Notes: generated from the sequence alone by a model not told the origin. DNA of 64,000 bases from VRUE01 sp963837695 (GCA_963837695.1 CAWINZ010000005.1:558001-622000); one strand, 5' to 3'. Positions 1 through 8,562 are shown, numbered from the stretch's first letter. Numbers and translations: made by a program.

Positions 1-3000
1 GACGATCCCCTTGGCGGTCTCGGGCCGCTGGCGGGCGACCACCATCCCTCCCACCTCGACGATCGCCCCGTCATCGACGCTCTCTAAATCGGTGCTGCGG
101 ACCAGCTCCGGGAGGTCGGCGCGCATCAGCGCCATCGGGTGCTCGCCCAGCGTCATCCCGGTCGAGCGGTAGTCGGCGATCGTCTCCTCCCAATCCCCCA
201 GCGGCTTAAGTGACGGCGCCCCCGGCGTCTCCAGCGGCAGCGCCATCTGCGTCCCCTTGGCGTGCCGCACCCCAGTCCGGACAATCCCCGCCTCCCACAG
301 AGCCTCCCGCCTGTCGCTCCCCCCGATCAGCTCGTCGAGGGCGCCAGCCCAGGCGAGGCGCTCGAGCCCATCGCGGCTCGCCCCCGAGCGTGAAGCGAGG
401 TCGGCGAGGTCGCGCCAGGGCCCGCCGCGCTCGCGCTCGCGCACAAGCGCCTCCATCTCCTCCGCCCGCACCCCCTTCACATAGCCGAGCCCAATCCGAA
501 CCACCAGCCCCCCACGCACCTCCCCAAACCCCGCCGACGGGCCGATTCCCGGTGATATAGGCCGGTTTTCGGCCCGTCGGCGGGGGGTTTCTACGTGGCA
601 GGGGACTTGGCTGCGGTTTATGTCGGGCGGGGCCAGGCGGATGCCGCGGCGCTGGGCCTCGTGGGCCAGCGCGTCGGGTGGATAGAAGCCCATCGGCTGC
701 TCGTTGAGCAGCGCGCAGAGGAACTCCGGCGCGTAGTGGATCCGCAGCCAGGCCGACTGGTAGGCGAGCAGGCCGAAGGCGGCCGAGTGCGCCTTCGGGA
801 AGCCGAAGCCGGAGAAGCCCTGGATCTGCTGCCAGACCCGCTCGGCGATCCGCTCGCAGACCCCCCGCTCGGCGGCGCCGGCGAGGAAACGTTCGTGGAA
901 CTTGTCGATTGCGGCCTGGGAGCGCTTGCGGCTCATCGCCCGGCGCAACCCATCGGCCTCGGAATGAGTGAAGCCGGCGAGGGCGATCGCCACCTCCAGC
1001 ACCTGCTCCTGGTAGACGATCGCGCCATAGGTCTCCTCCAGCGCCGGCTTCAGCAGCTCATGCTCGTAGGGGACCTCGTAGCCGCGGTCCTCGCGCCGCC
1101 GCTTGCGCCGCTCTATATAAGGATGGACGGCGCCGCCCTGGATCGGGCCCGGGCGGACCAACGCAACCTGCACGGTCAGGTCGTTGAGGTTCTCCGGGCG
1201 GGTGCGGGGCAGCATCTGCATCTGGGCGCGGCTCTCGATCTGGAAGACACCGGTCGTCTCCGCCGCGCGGATCGATTCGAAGGTCTCGCGGTCCTCGAAG
1301 TCGATCCGCGAGAGGTCAAGCCGTTCCCCCCGCGTGCGGTCGACTTCTTCGACGCAGCGCTCGACCGCAGAGAGCATCCCCAGCCCCAGCAGGTCGATCT
1401 TGAGGAAGCCGGCGTCGGCGCAGGAGTCCTTGTCCCACTGGACGATCTGCCGCCCCTCCATCGCCGCCGGCACGACCGGGCAGACGTCGATCAACGGCTG
1501 GGTGGAGATGACCATGCCGCCGGAGTGCTGGGAGGCATGGCGGGGCAGACCCATCGCCTCGCCTGTGAGCTCGACCAGGACCCGCCAGCCCCGCGAGCCG
1601 GCGCGCTCGGCGCCGATCGCGGCGACGACGTCGCGCTCGATCTCGCCGCTGCGCTCGTGGAAGCCGACCGTCTTCGCCACCCGGTCGATCTCCGCCGGGG
1701 GCAGCGCCAGCGCCTTGCCGAGGTCGCGCACCGCGCCGCGCGGGCGGTAGGTGGGGAAGGCGGCAACCAGGGCGGAGCGGTCGGCTCCGTAGCGATCGTG
1801 GACCCGCGGGATCAGCGCCTCGCGGATGTCGCGGGGAAAGTCGAGGTCGATGTCGGGGGCGACGGTCTCCTCGTTGACTTCGGCGTTGAGGAAGCGGCCG
1901 GAGAAGAGGTCCCTTTCGACCGGGTCGATGTGGGAGAGGCCGGTCAGGAAGCAGACGATCGAGCTGACGCTGGAGCCGCGGCCGCGGCCGGGCGGCATGA
2001 TCGAGCGCGCCGACGCGGGGCCGCGCACCTCCAGAGCCACCTCGCGGGCCAGCTCGAGCAGGTCGCGGTGGAGCAGGAAGAAGCCGGAGAGGCCGCGGAT
2101 GCGGATCGTCTGCAGCTCGTCCTCGAGCCGGGCTTGGGCCTTTGCCGCCAGGGTCGAGCTCGCGTAGCGCTCCTCCAGCAGTTGCCGGCAGATCGCCGCG
2201 AGGTCGCGGTCGGCGTCGGGGTTCTCGGAGCCGGGGTAGGCATAGCCGAGGTCCGCGGTCAGGTCGAAGCGGAGCCGCTCGGCGAGGCGCAGGGTCTCGG
2301 CGACGGCCTCGGGGTGCTCGGCGAAGCGCTTGGCCATTCCCCGCGACGTGGCCAGGGCGGAGGACAAGTTGCCGCGCCGCAGTGGCTCGGAGGCCTCCAG
2401 CGTCGTCCCCGATCGCACCGCGACGAGGGCGTCCTGCAGGTGAGCGCGACCGCGGGCGTGGCAGTGGACGTTGCCGGTCGCGACGCAAGCCACGCCGAGG
2501 CGTTCGGCGAGGCCGACGAGCCAGCGGTTGCGCGCCCGGTCGTGGCGCCAGTAGGGGCGCTGCAGCTCGACCCGGAAGCGGTCGCGGCCGAAGGCGGCGA
2601 GCAGCCGTCGCGCCAACGCTGCGCCCTCCACGGGCTCGTTCCGCGCCCAGGCGCCTGCCAGCGCCCCGTCTCGGGCGCAGCCGGAGAGGCAGACCAGGCC
2701 CTCCGCGTATTCCTCGATCTGCTCCAGCGTCGCCGAGGGCTGGCCAGCGCTGCGAGTCGCGTTGTCGCGGGTGTGCGAGTGGGCCGTGGTCAGCAATCGG
2801 CAGAGATTGCGATACCCGGCGGCATCCTCGACCAGGAGGGTGAGATGGGCCTCTCCCACGGTCACCTCAGCTCCGCTGATCGGCCGCACCCCAAACCCCT
2901 TGCACGCTTGGGCGAACTCCATCGAGCCCCAGAGCCCGTCGTGGTCGGTGAGGGCGAAGGCGGGGTAGCCCAGCCGGGCCGCGGCGGCGGCGAGCTCGGT

Positions 3001-3075
3001 CGGCGTCGAGGCCCCGTCGAGGAAGGAGAAGGCCGAGTGGGCGTGCAGCTCTACGTATGGGGCACCATCGCCCAT
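1..3075 (-). CDS. dnaE2: Error-prone DNA polymerase III alpha subunit DnaE2 (3' end outside window)
   Basis: This is the mutagenic C-family polymerase of the SOS mutasome, which copies past DNA lesions with the help of ImuB. The reading frame is open for 1025 codons from an ATG at 3075 to the window edge, so the C-terminus is missing. An N-terminal PHP domain is visible (ELHAHSAFSFLDG, about residues 9-21). The polymerase core has PDIDLDF near residue 405 and KIDLLGLG near 557, followed by the fingers and OB-fold region. The start overlaps the stop of the upstream small gene (TGATG), so the two are translationally coupled. The imuB-DUF6504-dnaE2 order and the LexA-like box at the operon head support DnaE2 rather than the replicative DnaE1. 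Antisense frames are long here only because of high GC. Confidence 0.95.
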   Translation of the reverse strand, partial: MGDGAPYVELHAHSAFSFLDGASTPTELAAAAARLGYPAFALTDHDGLWGSMEFAQACKGFGVRPISGAEVTVGEAHLTLLVEDAAGYRNLCRLLTTAHSHTRDNATRSAGQPSATLEQIEEYAEGLVCLSGCARDGALAGAWARNEPVEGAALARRLLAAFGRDRFRVELQRPYWRHDRARNRWLVGLAERLGVACVATGNVHCHARGRAHLQDALVAVRSGTTLEASEPLRRGNLSSALATSRGMAKRFAEHPEAVAETLRLAERLRFDLTADLGYAYPGSENPDADRDLAAICRQLLEERYASSTLAAKAQARLEDELQTIRIRGLSGFFLLHRDLLELAREVALEVRGPASARSIMPPGRGRGSSVSSIVCFLTGLSHIDPVERDLFSGRFLNAEVNEETVAPDIDLDFPRDIREALIPRVHDRYGADRSALVAAFPTYRPRGAVRDLGKALALPPAEIDRVAKTVGFHERSGEIERDVVAAIGAERAGSRGWRVLVELTGEAMGLPRHASQHSGGMVISTQPLIDVCPVVPAAMEGRQIVQWDKDSCADAGFLKIDLLGLGMLSAVERCVEEVDRTRGERLDLSRIDFEDRETFESIRAAETTGVFQIESRAQMQMLPRTRPENLNDLTVQVALVRPGPIQGGAVHPYIERRKRRREDRGYEVPYEHELLKPALEETYGAIVYQEQVLEVAIALAGFTHSEADGLRRAMSRKRSQAAIDKFHERFLAGAAERGVCERIAERVWQQIQGFSGFGFPKAHSAAFGLLAYQSAWLRIHYAPEFLCALLNEQPMGFYPPDALAHEAQRRGIRLAPPDINRSQVPCHVETPRRRAENRPISPGIGPSAGFGEVRGGLVVRIGLGYVKGVRAEEMEALVRERERGGPWRDLADLASRSGASRDGLERLAWAGALDELIGGSDRREALWEAGIVRTGVRHAKGTQMALPLETPGAPSLKPLGDWEETIADYRSTGMTLGEHPMALMRADLPELVRSTDLESVDDGAIVEVGGMVVARQRPETAKGIV

Positions 3076-3320
3076 CAGGCGCGCTGTCGGAACCAGCGCC
3101 CGCTGCCGCCGCGGAAGACGACCAGGTCCCGCCCGTCGGCGAGGACGAGCTCGAAGTAGTGCCGCCACAGGCGCCGCAAAGTCCACCAGCGATCCTCGAC
3201 CACCCACTCCTCGCGGATCGCCGCCACCTCGACCCCCTCCACCCCCAGCGGCACCCCCGCGGAGTCGGCCTCGACCGCCACCCGCCGCGGCGCGTAGAGC
3301 CGTCGAATCCCCGGCGTCAT
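3075..3320 (-). CDS. Small DUF6504-like protein between imuB and dnaE2
   Basis: An 81-residue basic protein without signal peptide or membrane segment. It contains VVEDRWWTLRRLWRHYFEL and a terminal FRGGSGRWFRQRA, which resembles the DUF6504 family I recall beside actinobacterial dnaE2 genes. Its ATG overlaps the imuB stop (ATGA) and its stop overlaps the dnaE2 start, so it sits in the middle of a tightly coupled operon. Its function is unknown. A role in lesion bypass is inferred from position alone. Confidence 0.85.
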   Translation of the reverse strand: MTPGIRRLYAPRRVAVEADSAGVPLGVEGVEVAAIREEWVVEDRWWTLRRLWRHYFELVLADGRDLVVFRGGSGRWFRQRA

Positions 3321-4042
3321 CGCCCGGGAACCGGATACGGCGTCAGCATAGTGCGGCGCTCGGGAATGCGGGAGGCGGCGTCGACCGGGAGGATCTTGAG
3401 CAAGGAGTCGGCGCCCTGGGCGGCGCGGACCTCGCGCAGCGCGGCGCCGAGACGGCGCCGACGGTGCTCGTCGCCCCGCACCGCAAGCTCGAGCTGCTCG
3501 ACCGCGCGCGGACCGAGGCCGACCGCGCGCAGCCGCAGCGAGACTGCCGGCGCCGGCAGTTCCTCCAGGCGGGGCAGGAGCACGCCGCGCAGGGCCCGTC
3601 TCGACGCGGTCGGCCGGCCGAGGCCCTGCGCGGCGCTCCAGCTGCCACCGTCACTGAGCGTGGCGCCGAGACGGAGCCCCAGCAACGTCCGCCCCCTGCG
3701 CCGCGGTGCGGCGAGCAGTCGGTCGACCAGCAGCTCCAGCGCCCGCTCCAGCTGGCTGCCGGCAGTTCCCTCCGGTAGCTCGATCTCCTCGACCAGCTCC
3801 TCCCAGGCGCCGTGGACGCTGGCGACGAGCAACTCGTCCTCACCGCGGGCGAGCCGCAGAGCGCGCAGGCCGGGGAGGCCGAAGCGGTCGGCGACGTGGC
3901 CTGGCGAGAGCCGCGCCAGCTCCCCAAGCGTGCCGATCCCAAGCCGCCCCAGCGCCTCGACAAGGTTGCCCGCCTCGCGCTCCGGCAGGTTGAGCCGGTC
4001 CGCCAGGGCGGCAACCGGAAGCTCGGATACGAAAGCCGTCAT
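3317..4042 (-). CDS. imuB: ImuB-like Y-family protein lacking the N-terminal palm
   Basis: ImuB is the inactive Y-family polymerase that links DnaE2 to the beta clamp. This 241-residue protein begins where the thumb/helix-hairpin-helix region of full ImuB lies (LPVAALADRL, then LGRLGIGTLGELARL and VADRFG near residues 30-55). It continues through the little-finger region (LLGLRLGATLSDGG) to the C-terminal tail ending TPYPVPGR. Full ImuB proteins have about 400-500 residues, so the DinB-type palm is absent. An in-frame stop lies twelve codons upstream of the only ATG, and no imuA is found beside it. The ATG at 4042 overlaps the LexA-like palindrome. It is either a minimal ImuB or a 5'-truncated gene. 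Confidence 0.8.
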   Translation of the reverse strand: MTAFVSELPVAALADRLNLPEREAGNLVEALGRLGIGTLGELARLSPGHVADRFGLPGLRALRLARGEDELLVASVHGAWEELVEEIELPEGTAGSQLERALELLVDRLLAAPRRRGRTLLGLRLGATLSDGGSWSAAQGLGRPTASRRALRGVLLPRLEELPAPAVSLRLRAVGLGPRAVEQLELAVRGDEHRRRRLGAALREVRAAQGADSLLKILPVDAASRIPERRTMLTPYPVPGR

Positions 4043-4060
4043 ACGAACATATGTTCGTAT
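4041..4060. promoter_or_regulatory. LexA/SOS box before imuB-dnaE2
   Basis: A perfect 20-bp palindrome whose core CGAACATATGTTCG fits the Gram-positive/actinobacterial LexA consensus (CGAAC-N4-GTTCG). It overlaps the imuB start codon, so LexA bound here should block the operon until DNA damage. No convincing Shine-Dalgarno sequence lies before the ATG, which suggests a leaderless or very short-leader transcript. Confidence 0.88.
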
Positions 4061-4185
4061 ATCTGGAGGCCGAACTCAACTTACGAAAAGTTCCGCCCGG
4101 CGGCGATCGGATGCGGGAAACACGAACCGCGATGTTTACTTAAGAAGACTTGCGCTAATCGTCGCACTGTGAAAGGGTGCGGCCG

Positions 4186-4359
4186 ATGCTGGCCCACATC
4201 GCGGGCATACCGGTCGAGGAGACGGCGCTCAGCCTGGCGCCGGTTGCCTTCGTCGCCGCTGGCCTGACCAGCGCCCGGCTGCGCCGGCTCACCGCCGAGC
4301 GACGCCCGAGACGGCAGCGGCGCGGTGACCGGCGTGCGGAGCTCGCGAGGCGACCATGA
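4186..4359 (+). CDS. Small single-span membrane protein
   Basis: A 57-residue protein: MLAHIAGIPVEETALSLAPV, then a hydrophobic stretch to about residue 30, then a very basic tail (RLRRLTAERRPRRQRR). One N-terminal membrane segment with a cytoplasmic positive tail is expected. The ATG at 4186 has a purine-rich GAAAGGG eight bases upstream and is preferred to an in-frame GTG at 4177. The stop overlaps the tyrosinase ATG (ATGA), so it is the first gene of that operon. Similar short proteins are common in this bacterial group as far as I recall; the function is unknown. Confidence 0.6.
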   Translation: MLAHIAGIPVEETALSLAPVAFVAAGLTSARLRRLTAERRPRRQRRGDRRAELARRP

Positions 4360-5153
4360 CCGTCGCCTCCCCCAGCGCGACCCGTGCCCCGGTCCACCTG
4401 CGCCACCGGCGCAGCGCCCGGCGTCTCAGCGCGGGCCAGCAGGCGGACCTGCGCAAGGCAGTGACGCTGGCGCAGAAAATCGGGGACGATCGCGGCTACC
4501 AGTACTGGGCCGGGATCCACGGCCTGCCCCTGCCCGAATACTGCCAGCACCGCAGTCCGCTCTTCCTTCCCTGGCACCGCGCCTACCTCTACTTCTTCGA
4601 GAAGGCGCTGCAGGACAGGGTCCCCGGGGTGACGCTGCCCTGGTGGGACTGGACCCAGGGCCACCAGCAGGGCCTCCCCCCGGCCTACGCGCGCGCCCGC
4701 ATCGACGGCAAAGGTAACCCCCTGGCCTCGTCGCCGATCCAGCCCGCCGGAAGACGCAATCCAAAAGAGAACAAAACCTGGCGCCAGTTCGGCCCGCAGA
4801 GCTGGCTGCCGCAATCCGCCGAAGTCGAAGCGGCGCGCGCCAACCGCGACTACTTCACCTTCCAGAACCAGCTGGAGAACATCCACAACGGCGTCCACGG
4901 CTCGGTCGGGGGCACGATGGGATACATCGAAACGTCGGCCTACGACCCGCTCTTCTGGGCCCACCACTGCATGATCGACCGCGTCTGGTACCTCTGGCAG
5001 CTCGACCATCCGGGGGCGCGGCTGCCGGCCGCCTACCTCGACGTCGCCCTGCCGCCGTTTCCGATGACGGTGCGCCAGACGCTCGACATCACCGCGCTCG
5101 GCTATGACTACGCCGCCGCCACCGCGGCCGTCCCGGGGACTCGCCGTGGTTGA
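4356..5153 (+). CDS. Tyrosinase (binuclear copper oxidase)
   Basis: A type-3 copper enzyme that would oxidise mono- or diphenols to quinones. Only the common central domain is present (265 residues). CuA ligands are visible in GIHG (H55) and QHRSPLFLPWHRAY (H65, H74). CuB ligands are in NIHNGVHGSVGG (about residue 175) and DPLFWAHHCMIDRVWYLW (about 198-212). There is no signal peptide and no attached C-terminal cap; a KFDV-like domain is instead encoded by the next, overlapping gene. It is coupled to the small membrane gene by ATGA. The substrate cannot be told from sequence. Confidence 0.92.
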   Translation: MTVASPSATRAPVHLRHRRSARRLSAGQQADLRKAVTLAQKIGDDRGYQYWAGIHGLPLPEYCQHRSPLFLPWHRAYLYFFEKALQDRVPGVTLPWWDWTQGHQQGLPPAYARARIDGKGNPLASSPIQPAGRRNPKENKTWRQFGPQSWLPQSAEVEAARANRDYFTFQNQLENIHNGVHGSVGGTMGYIETSAYDPLFWAHHCMIDRVWYLWQLDHPGARLPAAYLDVALPPFPMTVRQTLDITALGYDYAAATAAVPGTRRG

Positions 5154-5589
5154 CCGCTTCCGCAGCAAACCGCTTGAGCTGCCGAGCGCCAAGCACCGGA
5201 TCGACCGTGTCGACCTCGCCTTCTACGACCTCGACCATTCGGGCGCCACGTTCGAGGCACGGGTCTTCATCGGCGCCGGGCGCGGGCTGAAACGCGACGC
5301 GGGGACCGACCACCCCGCCTACGCCGGCTCGCTCTTCGTCTTCGGACATGGAACCTGCAGCGGCGAGGAGGGGCACTGCGACGTGCCGGAGGAACGCGAC
5401 CCGTTCGACTTCCGCCTCCCCCACCACCTGGAGCCGGGCGTCCAGCTCCTCACCGTGACCGCAGCAGTGGAGCGACTGGTCGAGGCGGGCAAAGCCAAGG
5501 CCGCAGTCGACGTCTTCGTCCACGGACCGGAGGGCGAGCCGCTCAAAACCCTCTCCTTCTCGCAGCTGCGGCTACTCACCTACGCCTGA
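5146..5589 (+). CDS. Separate KFDV-like cap protein of tyrosinase
   Basis: A 147-residue protein with a beta-rich pattern (HRIDRVDLAFYDLDHSGATF, YAGSLFVFGHG, then DPFDFRLPHHL). It resembles the C-terminal KFDV/jelly-roll domain that shields the active site in plant polyphenol oxidases. Here it is a separate polypeptide. The GTG at 5146 overlaps the tyrosinase stop by eight bases and follows a GGGGA motif; an ATG at 5104 would give a longer overlap. It probably works as partner, chaperone or inhibitor of the tyrosinase. The family assignment comes from pattern resemblance and needs a structural search. Confidence 0.72.
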   Translation: MVDRFRSKPLELPSAKHRIDRVDLAFYDLDHSGATFEARVFIGAGRGLKRDAGTDHPAYAGSLFVFGHGTCSGEEGHCDVPEERDPFDFRLPHHLEPGVQLLTVTAAVERLVEAGKAKAAVDVFVHGPEGEPLKTLSFSQLRLLTYA

Positions 5590-5593
5590 CCCG

Positions 5594-6429
5594 ATGTCCG
5601 CGCTCGCAATCGGTGACAACGCGGCGATCCTCGAACCGCCCAAGGCGACCCGGGACGAGCTGGCGAAGCTCGAAGCCGGCCTCGACGCCGAGGTGCCGGC
5701 GCGGCGGCTCGACCGCAACCTGCTCGTCGCCACCTGGAACGTGCGCGACTTCGGCGGCATGGCCGACACCTGGGAGCGGGGAGCCAAGGACAGCCCGAAA
5801 CGCAACATGGCCGACGCCCTGGCGATCGCCGCGATCCTCTCGCGCTTCGACGTGGTCGCAGTCCAGGAGGCGCGCTCGAACCTGCGGGCGCTGCGCCACG
5901 TGCTCAAGGCGCTGGGGCCCGACTGGGGTCTGATCCTCACCGACGTCAACCCTCCCCCAGCCGGCAACGACGAGCGGCTCGCCTTCGTCTTCGACACGCA
6001 GCGGGTGCGTCCCTCGGGCCTGGCGGCCGAGCTGGTCATTCCCGAAGACCGCCTGAAAGCCGGCGAGGGCGCGCTGAAGGAACAGTTCGTCCGCACGCCC
6101 TACGCGGTCAGCTTCCTCTCCGGCGGGCAATCGACCGCAAGGACGACCCCAACTTCAAAGCGCTGACCTCGACCGGCCTCGAACCGCCGGCGGAGCTGGA
6201 GGGGCTGACCCGCAGCGTCTCCGACAACGCGGACAAACCCCACTACTACGACCAGATCGCCTGGTTCAACGAGGGCAAGCACGCCGCGCTGACCCTCAAG
6301 TTCGAAGAGAACGCCGGCCACGCCGGCCGCTTCGAGTGGACCAAGCACCTGCTCACCGACTGGGACCCCCAGAAAGCCTCCTGGCACATCTCCGACCACT
6401 ACCCGCTCTGGGTCGAGTTCGGGATTTAA
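5594..6429 (+). pseudogene. Endonuclease/exonuclease/phosphatase (EEP) family gene broken by internal deletion
   Basis: The first part (from 5594) reads as an EEP-fold nuclease: NLLVATWNVRDFGGM near residue 42, VVAVQEARSN near 88, then TPYAVSFLSGG. After about 6124 this frame ends in QSTARTTPTSKR and a stop at 6166. The second half continues in another frame as IDRKDDPNFKALTSTGLEPP, then HYYDQIAWF and the catalytic-type ending SDHYPLWVEFGI with a stop at 6427-6429. The central strand with the GDFN motif that normally precedes IDR is missing. About 65-75 codons therefore appear deleted, with a frame change at 6122-6130. It lies 4 bp after the KFDV-like gene as the last operon member. An assembly error is the alternative. 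Confidence 0.82.
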
Positions 6430-7886
6430 GCCTGTATGGCGACCAGCTCGTCCAAGTCGACCAGGCGCAAGTCATCGCGCTCGGCCGCCATGTCCACCAG
6501 ACCGGACTTGAAACCGCTCTTGGAGAAGAGGAGGATTTTCGGGCCTCCGCCGGCGAAGCGGGCGCCGGCCTGACGCAGGGCCGGAAGCTTGAACCGTTCC
6601 AAGTCGTCGAGGACCTTGGCGGTCATCCGCCCGCTTGTCCACTTGCACTCGCCGACCACCGCCACCCGCGATCGCGCCGTGCCGACGATGTCGATCTCCT
6701 CGCTGCCGCGCTCGCCCGTGGCGCGAAGGCGGTCGAGGGCGCGGCCCCACCAGGGACCCACCAGGGTGGCGCGGGCGCCCATGTTGCGCCGCACCCAGCG
6801 GCGGCAGAGGCTCTCGAACACCGGCGCAACGTGTTCGGGGAGGGCTGGCGCGACCTCCGCGTCGAAATGATCGGCGGGTCGCAGGCCCGACCGCAGGCTC
6901 TCCTGGTAGGGGAAGACGAAACGGAACCAGAAGCGGAGGAAATTGTCGTTCAGCCGGTAGCGGAAATCTCGCTGGGCGGTCAGCGAAGTCAGCTTGCCTA
7001 CCAGTTGCATCCTGGTCAGCTCGGTCAGGTAGGGACCGAGGGAGGAATGGGACGTTCGCAGGGCGCTCGTCAGGTCGTCCATGCCACGTTCCCTCACCGC
7101 CAGCTCCTCCAGAAGGGAGAAATAGATGCCCGGCCGGCGGAACTCCTCCTCGAGGATCTCGCGCGGATCGTTGAACAGGGGCCCGCGACGATCGAGGATC
7201 GATCGGCAGACCGCGGCACGCAGGGAAGTCTGCTGCCCCAGCTCGACCAGGTACATCGCCATGCCCCCGGCGACCGCAAACCTCTCGAGGCGCCGCTCCG
7301 GTTCCCCGGCCCCGGCAAGGAAGGGTCGGGCCTCGTCGAATGAGAGGGGCGCGGTCGACAGAGGCGTGAGGCGGCCGCGAAGCGGGCTTTCCTCGCCGAG
7401 CAGGGTCCGCATCTGCGCGATGTGCGAGCCACAGAGCACGAGCTTCAGCCGCGAGGCATCGCGCTCCTCCTCCATCGCCGCCTGCACCCCCGAGAGAACC
7501 TCCCGCCGTGCCCTCTCGGTGCCGGGAAGCAGATACGGGAACTCGTCGAGGACCACGAGCGCCCGCTCTTGGGCAGCCAGGCGGTAGAGCACCCGGAAAA
7601 GGGTCGGCAGGTCGGGGATGTCGGGGAGCACGCCGAGGTGCGGCTCCAACGCGGCCGCGAAGCGGGACAGCTGCTTTCCCGCAGCGCCCTGGTCGGCGAC
7701 CAGGACCAGGGCGGGCTTGCCGTGGGCAAATGCACGAAGCAGCCACGACTTGCCGACCCGGCGGCGGCCAAACAGCGCCAGAGCGTTGCGATCTCCTCCC
7801 TCCCACCAATCCTCCAGGCGCGCCAGATCCTCATCCCGGTTGAGGAACTCGTCCCGGACCGGCCAGTTATAGAGGTCGAATGACAT
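6426..7886 (-). CDS. Stand-alone ATPase_2/DUF234 protein with nuclease-like C-terminus (copy 1)
   Basis: A 486-residue protein of the archaeal-type ATPase family (STAND/AAA, PF01637-like) with a DUF234-like tail. It has Walker A FGRRRVGKS (residues 39-47) and Walker B ALVVLDEFPYLL near 112. A winged-helix region follows, then RYRLNDNFLRFWFRFVFP near 310, and a PD-(D/E)XK-like end (EEIDIVG then VVGECKW). Of the three copies in this window, only this one keeps the E-x-K triad. A short palindrome lies just before its ATG. It converges with the EEP pseudogene and overlaps it by 4 bp. Members are usually solitary and their role is unknown; a defence or toxin-like role is inference. Confidence 0.85.
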   Translation of the reverse strand: MSFDLYNWPVRDEFLNRDEDLARLEDWWEGGDRNALALFGRRRVGKSWLLRAFAHGKPALVLVADQGAAGKQLSRFAAALEPHLGVLPDIPDLPTLFRVLYRLAAQERALVVLDEFPYLLPGTERARREVLSGVQAAMEEERDASRLKLVLCGSHIAQMRTLLGEESPLRGRLTPLSTAPLSFDEARPFLAGAGEPERRLERFAVAGGMAMYLVELGQQTSLRAAVCRSILDRRGPLFNDPREILEEEFRRPGIYFSLLEELAVRERGMDDLTSALRTSHSSLGPYLTELTRMQLVGKLTSLTAQRDFRYRLNDNFLRFWFRFVFPYQESLRSGLRPADHFDAEVAPALPEHVAPVFESLCRRWVRRNMGARATLVGPWWGRALDRLRATGERGSEEIDIVGTARSRVAVVGECKWTSGRMTAKVLDDLERFKLPALRQAGARFAGGGPKILLFSKSGFKSGLVDMAAERDDLRLVDLDELVAIQA

Positions 7887-7887
7887 T

Positions 7888-7900
7888 CGCTAAATTAGCG
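7888..7900. promoter_or_regulatory. Palindrome before ATPase copy 1
   Basis: CGCTAAATTAGCG has 6-bp arms around a single A. It lies one base before the ATPase start at 7886. A related GCTA/TAGC-rich stretch continues to about 7914. The position suggests an autoregulatory operator. Confidence 0.5.
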
Positions 7901-7939
7901 TAGCATAATCTAGCTTCTCCCCAAACGGACGGCTCGGAC

Positions 7940-8347
7940 CTACCAGACCGTCCGCTCGGGGTCGAACTGGCGCAGGCGTTCGTCGGCGGTGACGAGTCGG
8001 GTGTCGTGCTCGACCGCGGTGGCGTAGATGAGGCGGTCGATCGGGTCGCCGTGGAACTCCTGCGGATCGAGCGACCCCGCTCGGATCGAGGTGGCGACGG
8101 TCGGGGGAAGAGCCCGCGCGTCGAGAATGCCGAGCGCGTCGCCGACCCACTTGTCGACCGGCCGATCCATAGCGAGCCGACCACGGACGGCGAGGTAGGC
8201 CAACTCCTGGACCGACGCCAGGCAGATTGCGCGCTCGGGCTCGGAGTCGACCGCCTCGAGCGCGGCCGCGCTGAGCCGCTCGCGAGCGGCGGCCAGCCAG
8301 ACGAGGACATGCGTGTCGAGCAGGATCAATCCTGCTCCATGTCCCAT
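7940..8347 (-). CDS. vapC: VapC-like PIN-domain ribonuclease toxin
   Basis: A PIN-fold toxin that would cleave RNA when free of its antitoxin. The acidic residues of the active site are visible: LILLDTHVLVWL (first Asp), LASVQELAYLA (Glu), GDPIDRLIYATAV (third acid) and RLVTADERL (last Asp). The length is 135 residues from the ATG at 8347. A TTG at 8329 overlaps the antitoxin stop (TTGA) and gives a start closer to the PIN core. It is the second gene of an antitoxin-toxin pair. A Phd-type antitoxin with a PIN toxin is a common combination. Confidence 0.9.
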   Translation of the reverse strand: MGHGAGLILLDTHVLVWLAAARERLSAAALEAVDSEPERAICLASVQELAYLAVRGRLAMDRPVDKWVGDALGILDARALPPTVATSIRAGSLDPQEFHGDPIDRLIYATAVEHDTRLVTADERLRQFDPERTVW

Positions 8348-8562
8348 GGCCCCATCGAAAAATAGATCAACTCCTCGTCGGTCATGTTGATCTTGACGCT
8401 GCCGCGCAGGTCATCTGCGCGCAGCGGCGGCTCAACCCTGGCCACCGGCTTACCGTGCTTGGTGACGACCAGGGTCTCGCCGGTTTCGGCGACCTCGTCG
8501 AGGAGGCGTAGGCAGCGGGCCTTGAACTGAGTGGCGCTGATTTCCCTTGGAACCTGAGACAT
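8326..8562 (-). CDS. Phd/YefM-family antitoxin of the PIN toxin
   Basis: A 78-residue antitoxin with the Phd/YefM DNA-binding fold: REISATQFKARCLRLLDEV, then ETLVVTKHGKPVARVEP. The C-terminal tail (NMTDEELIYFSMGPWDMEQD) is the likely toxin-wrapping segment. The ATG at 8562 is chosen because homology starts there; ATGs at 8568 and 8610 are in frame but run through the operator. The stop lies inside the vapC start region, so the pair is coupled. Autorepression through the repeated ACCATGGT motif is likely. Confidence 0.88.
   Translation of the reverse strand: MSQVPREISATQFKARCLRLLDEVAETGETLVVTKHGKPVARVEPPLRADDLRGSVKINMTDEELIYFSMGPWDMEQD

Noticed and set aside
1316..2488. A 390-codon minus-strand open frame within dnaE2
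   Set aside because: It is a frame-shifted reading of the same strand with Arg/Pro-rich low-complexity sequence; the dnaE2 frame runs through it without a break.
595..3159. An 854-codon plus-strand open frame
   Set aside because: It is antisense to dnaE2, whose polymerase motifs are intact in the minus frame. The plus-frame protein is rich in Arg, Gly, Ala and Asp with no family pattern, as expected from a high-GC shadow.
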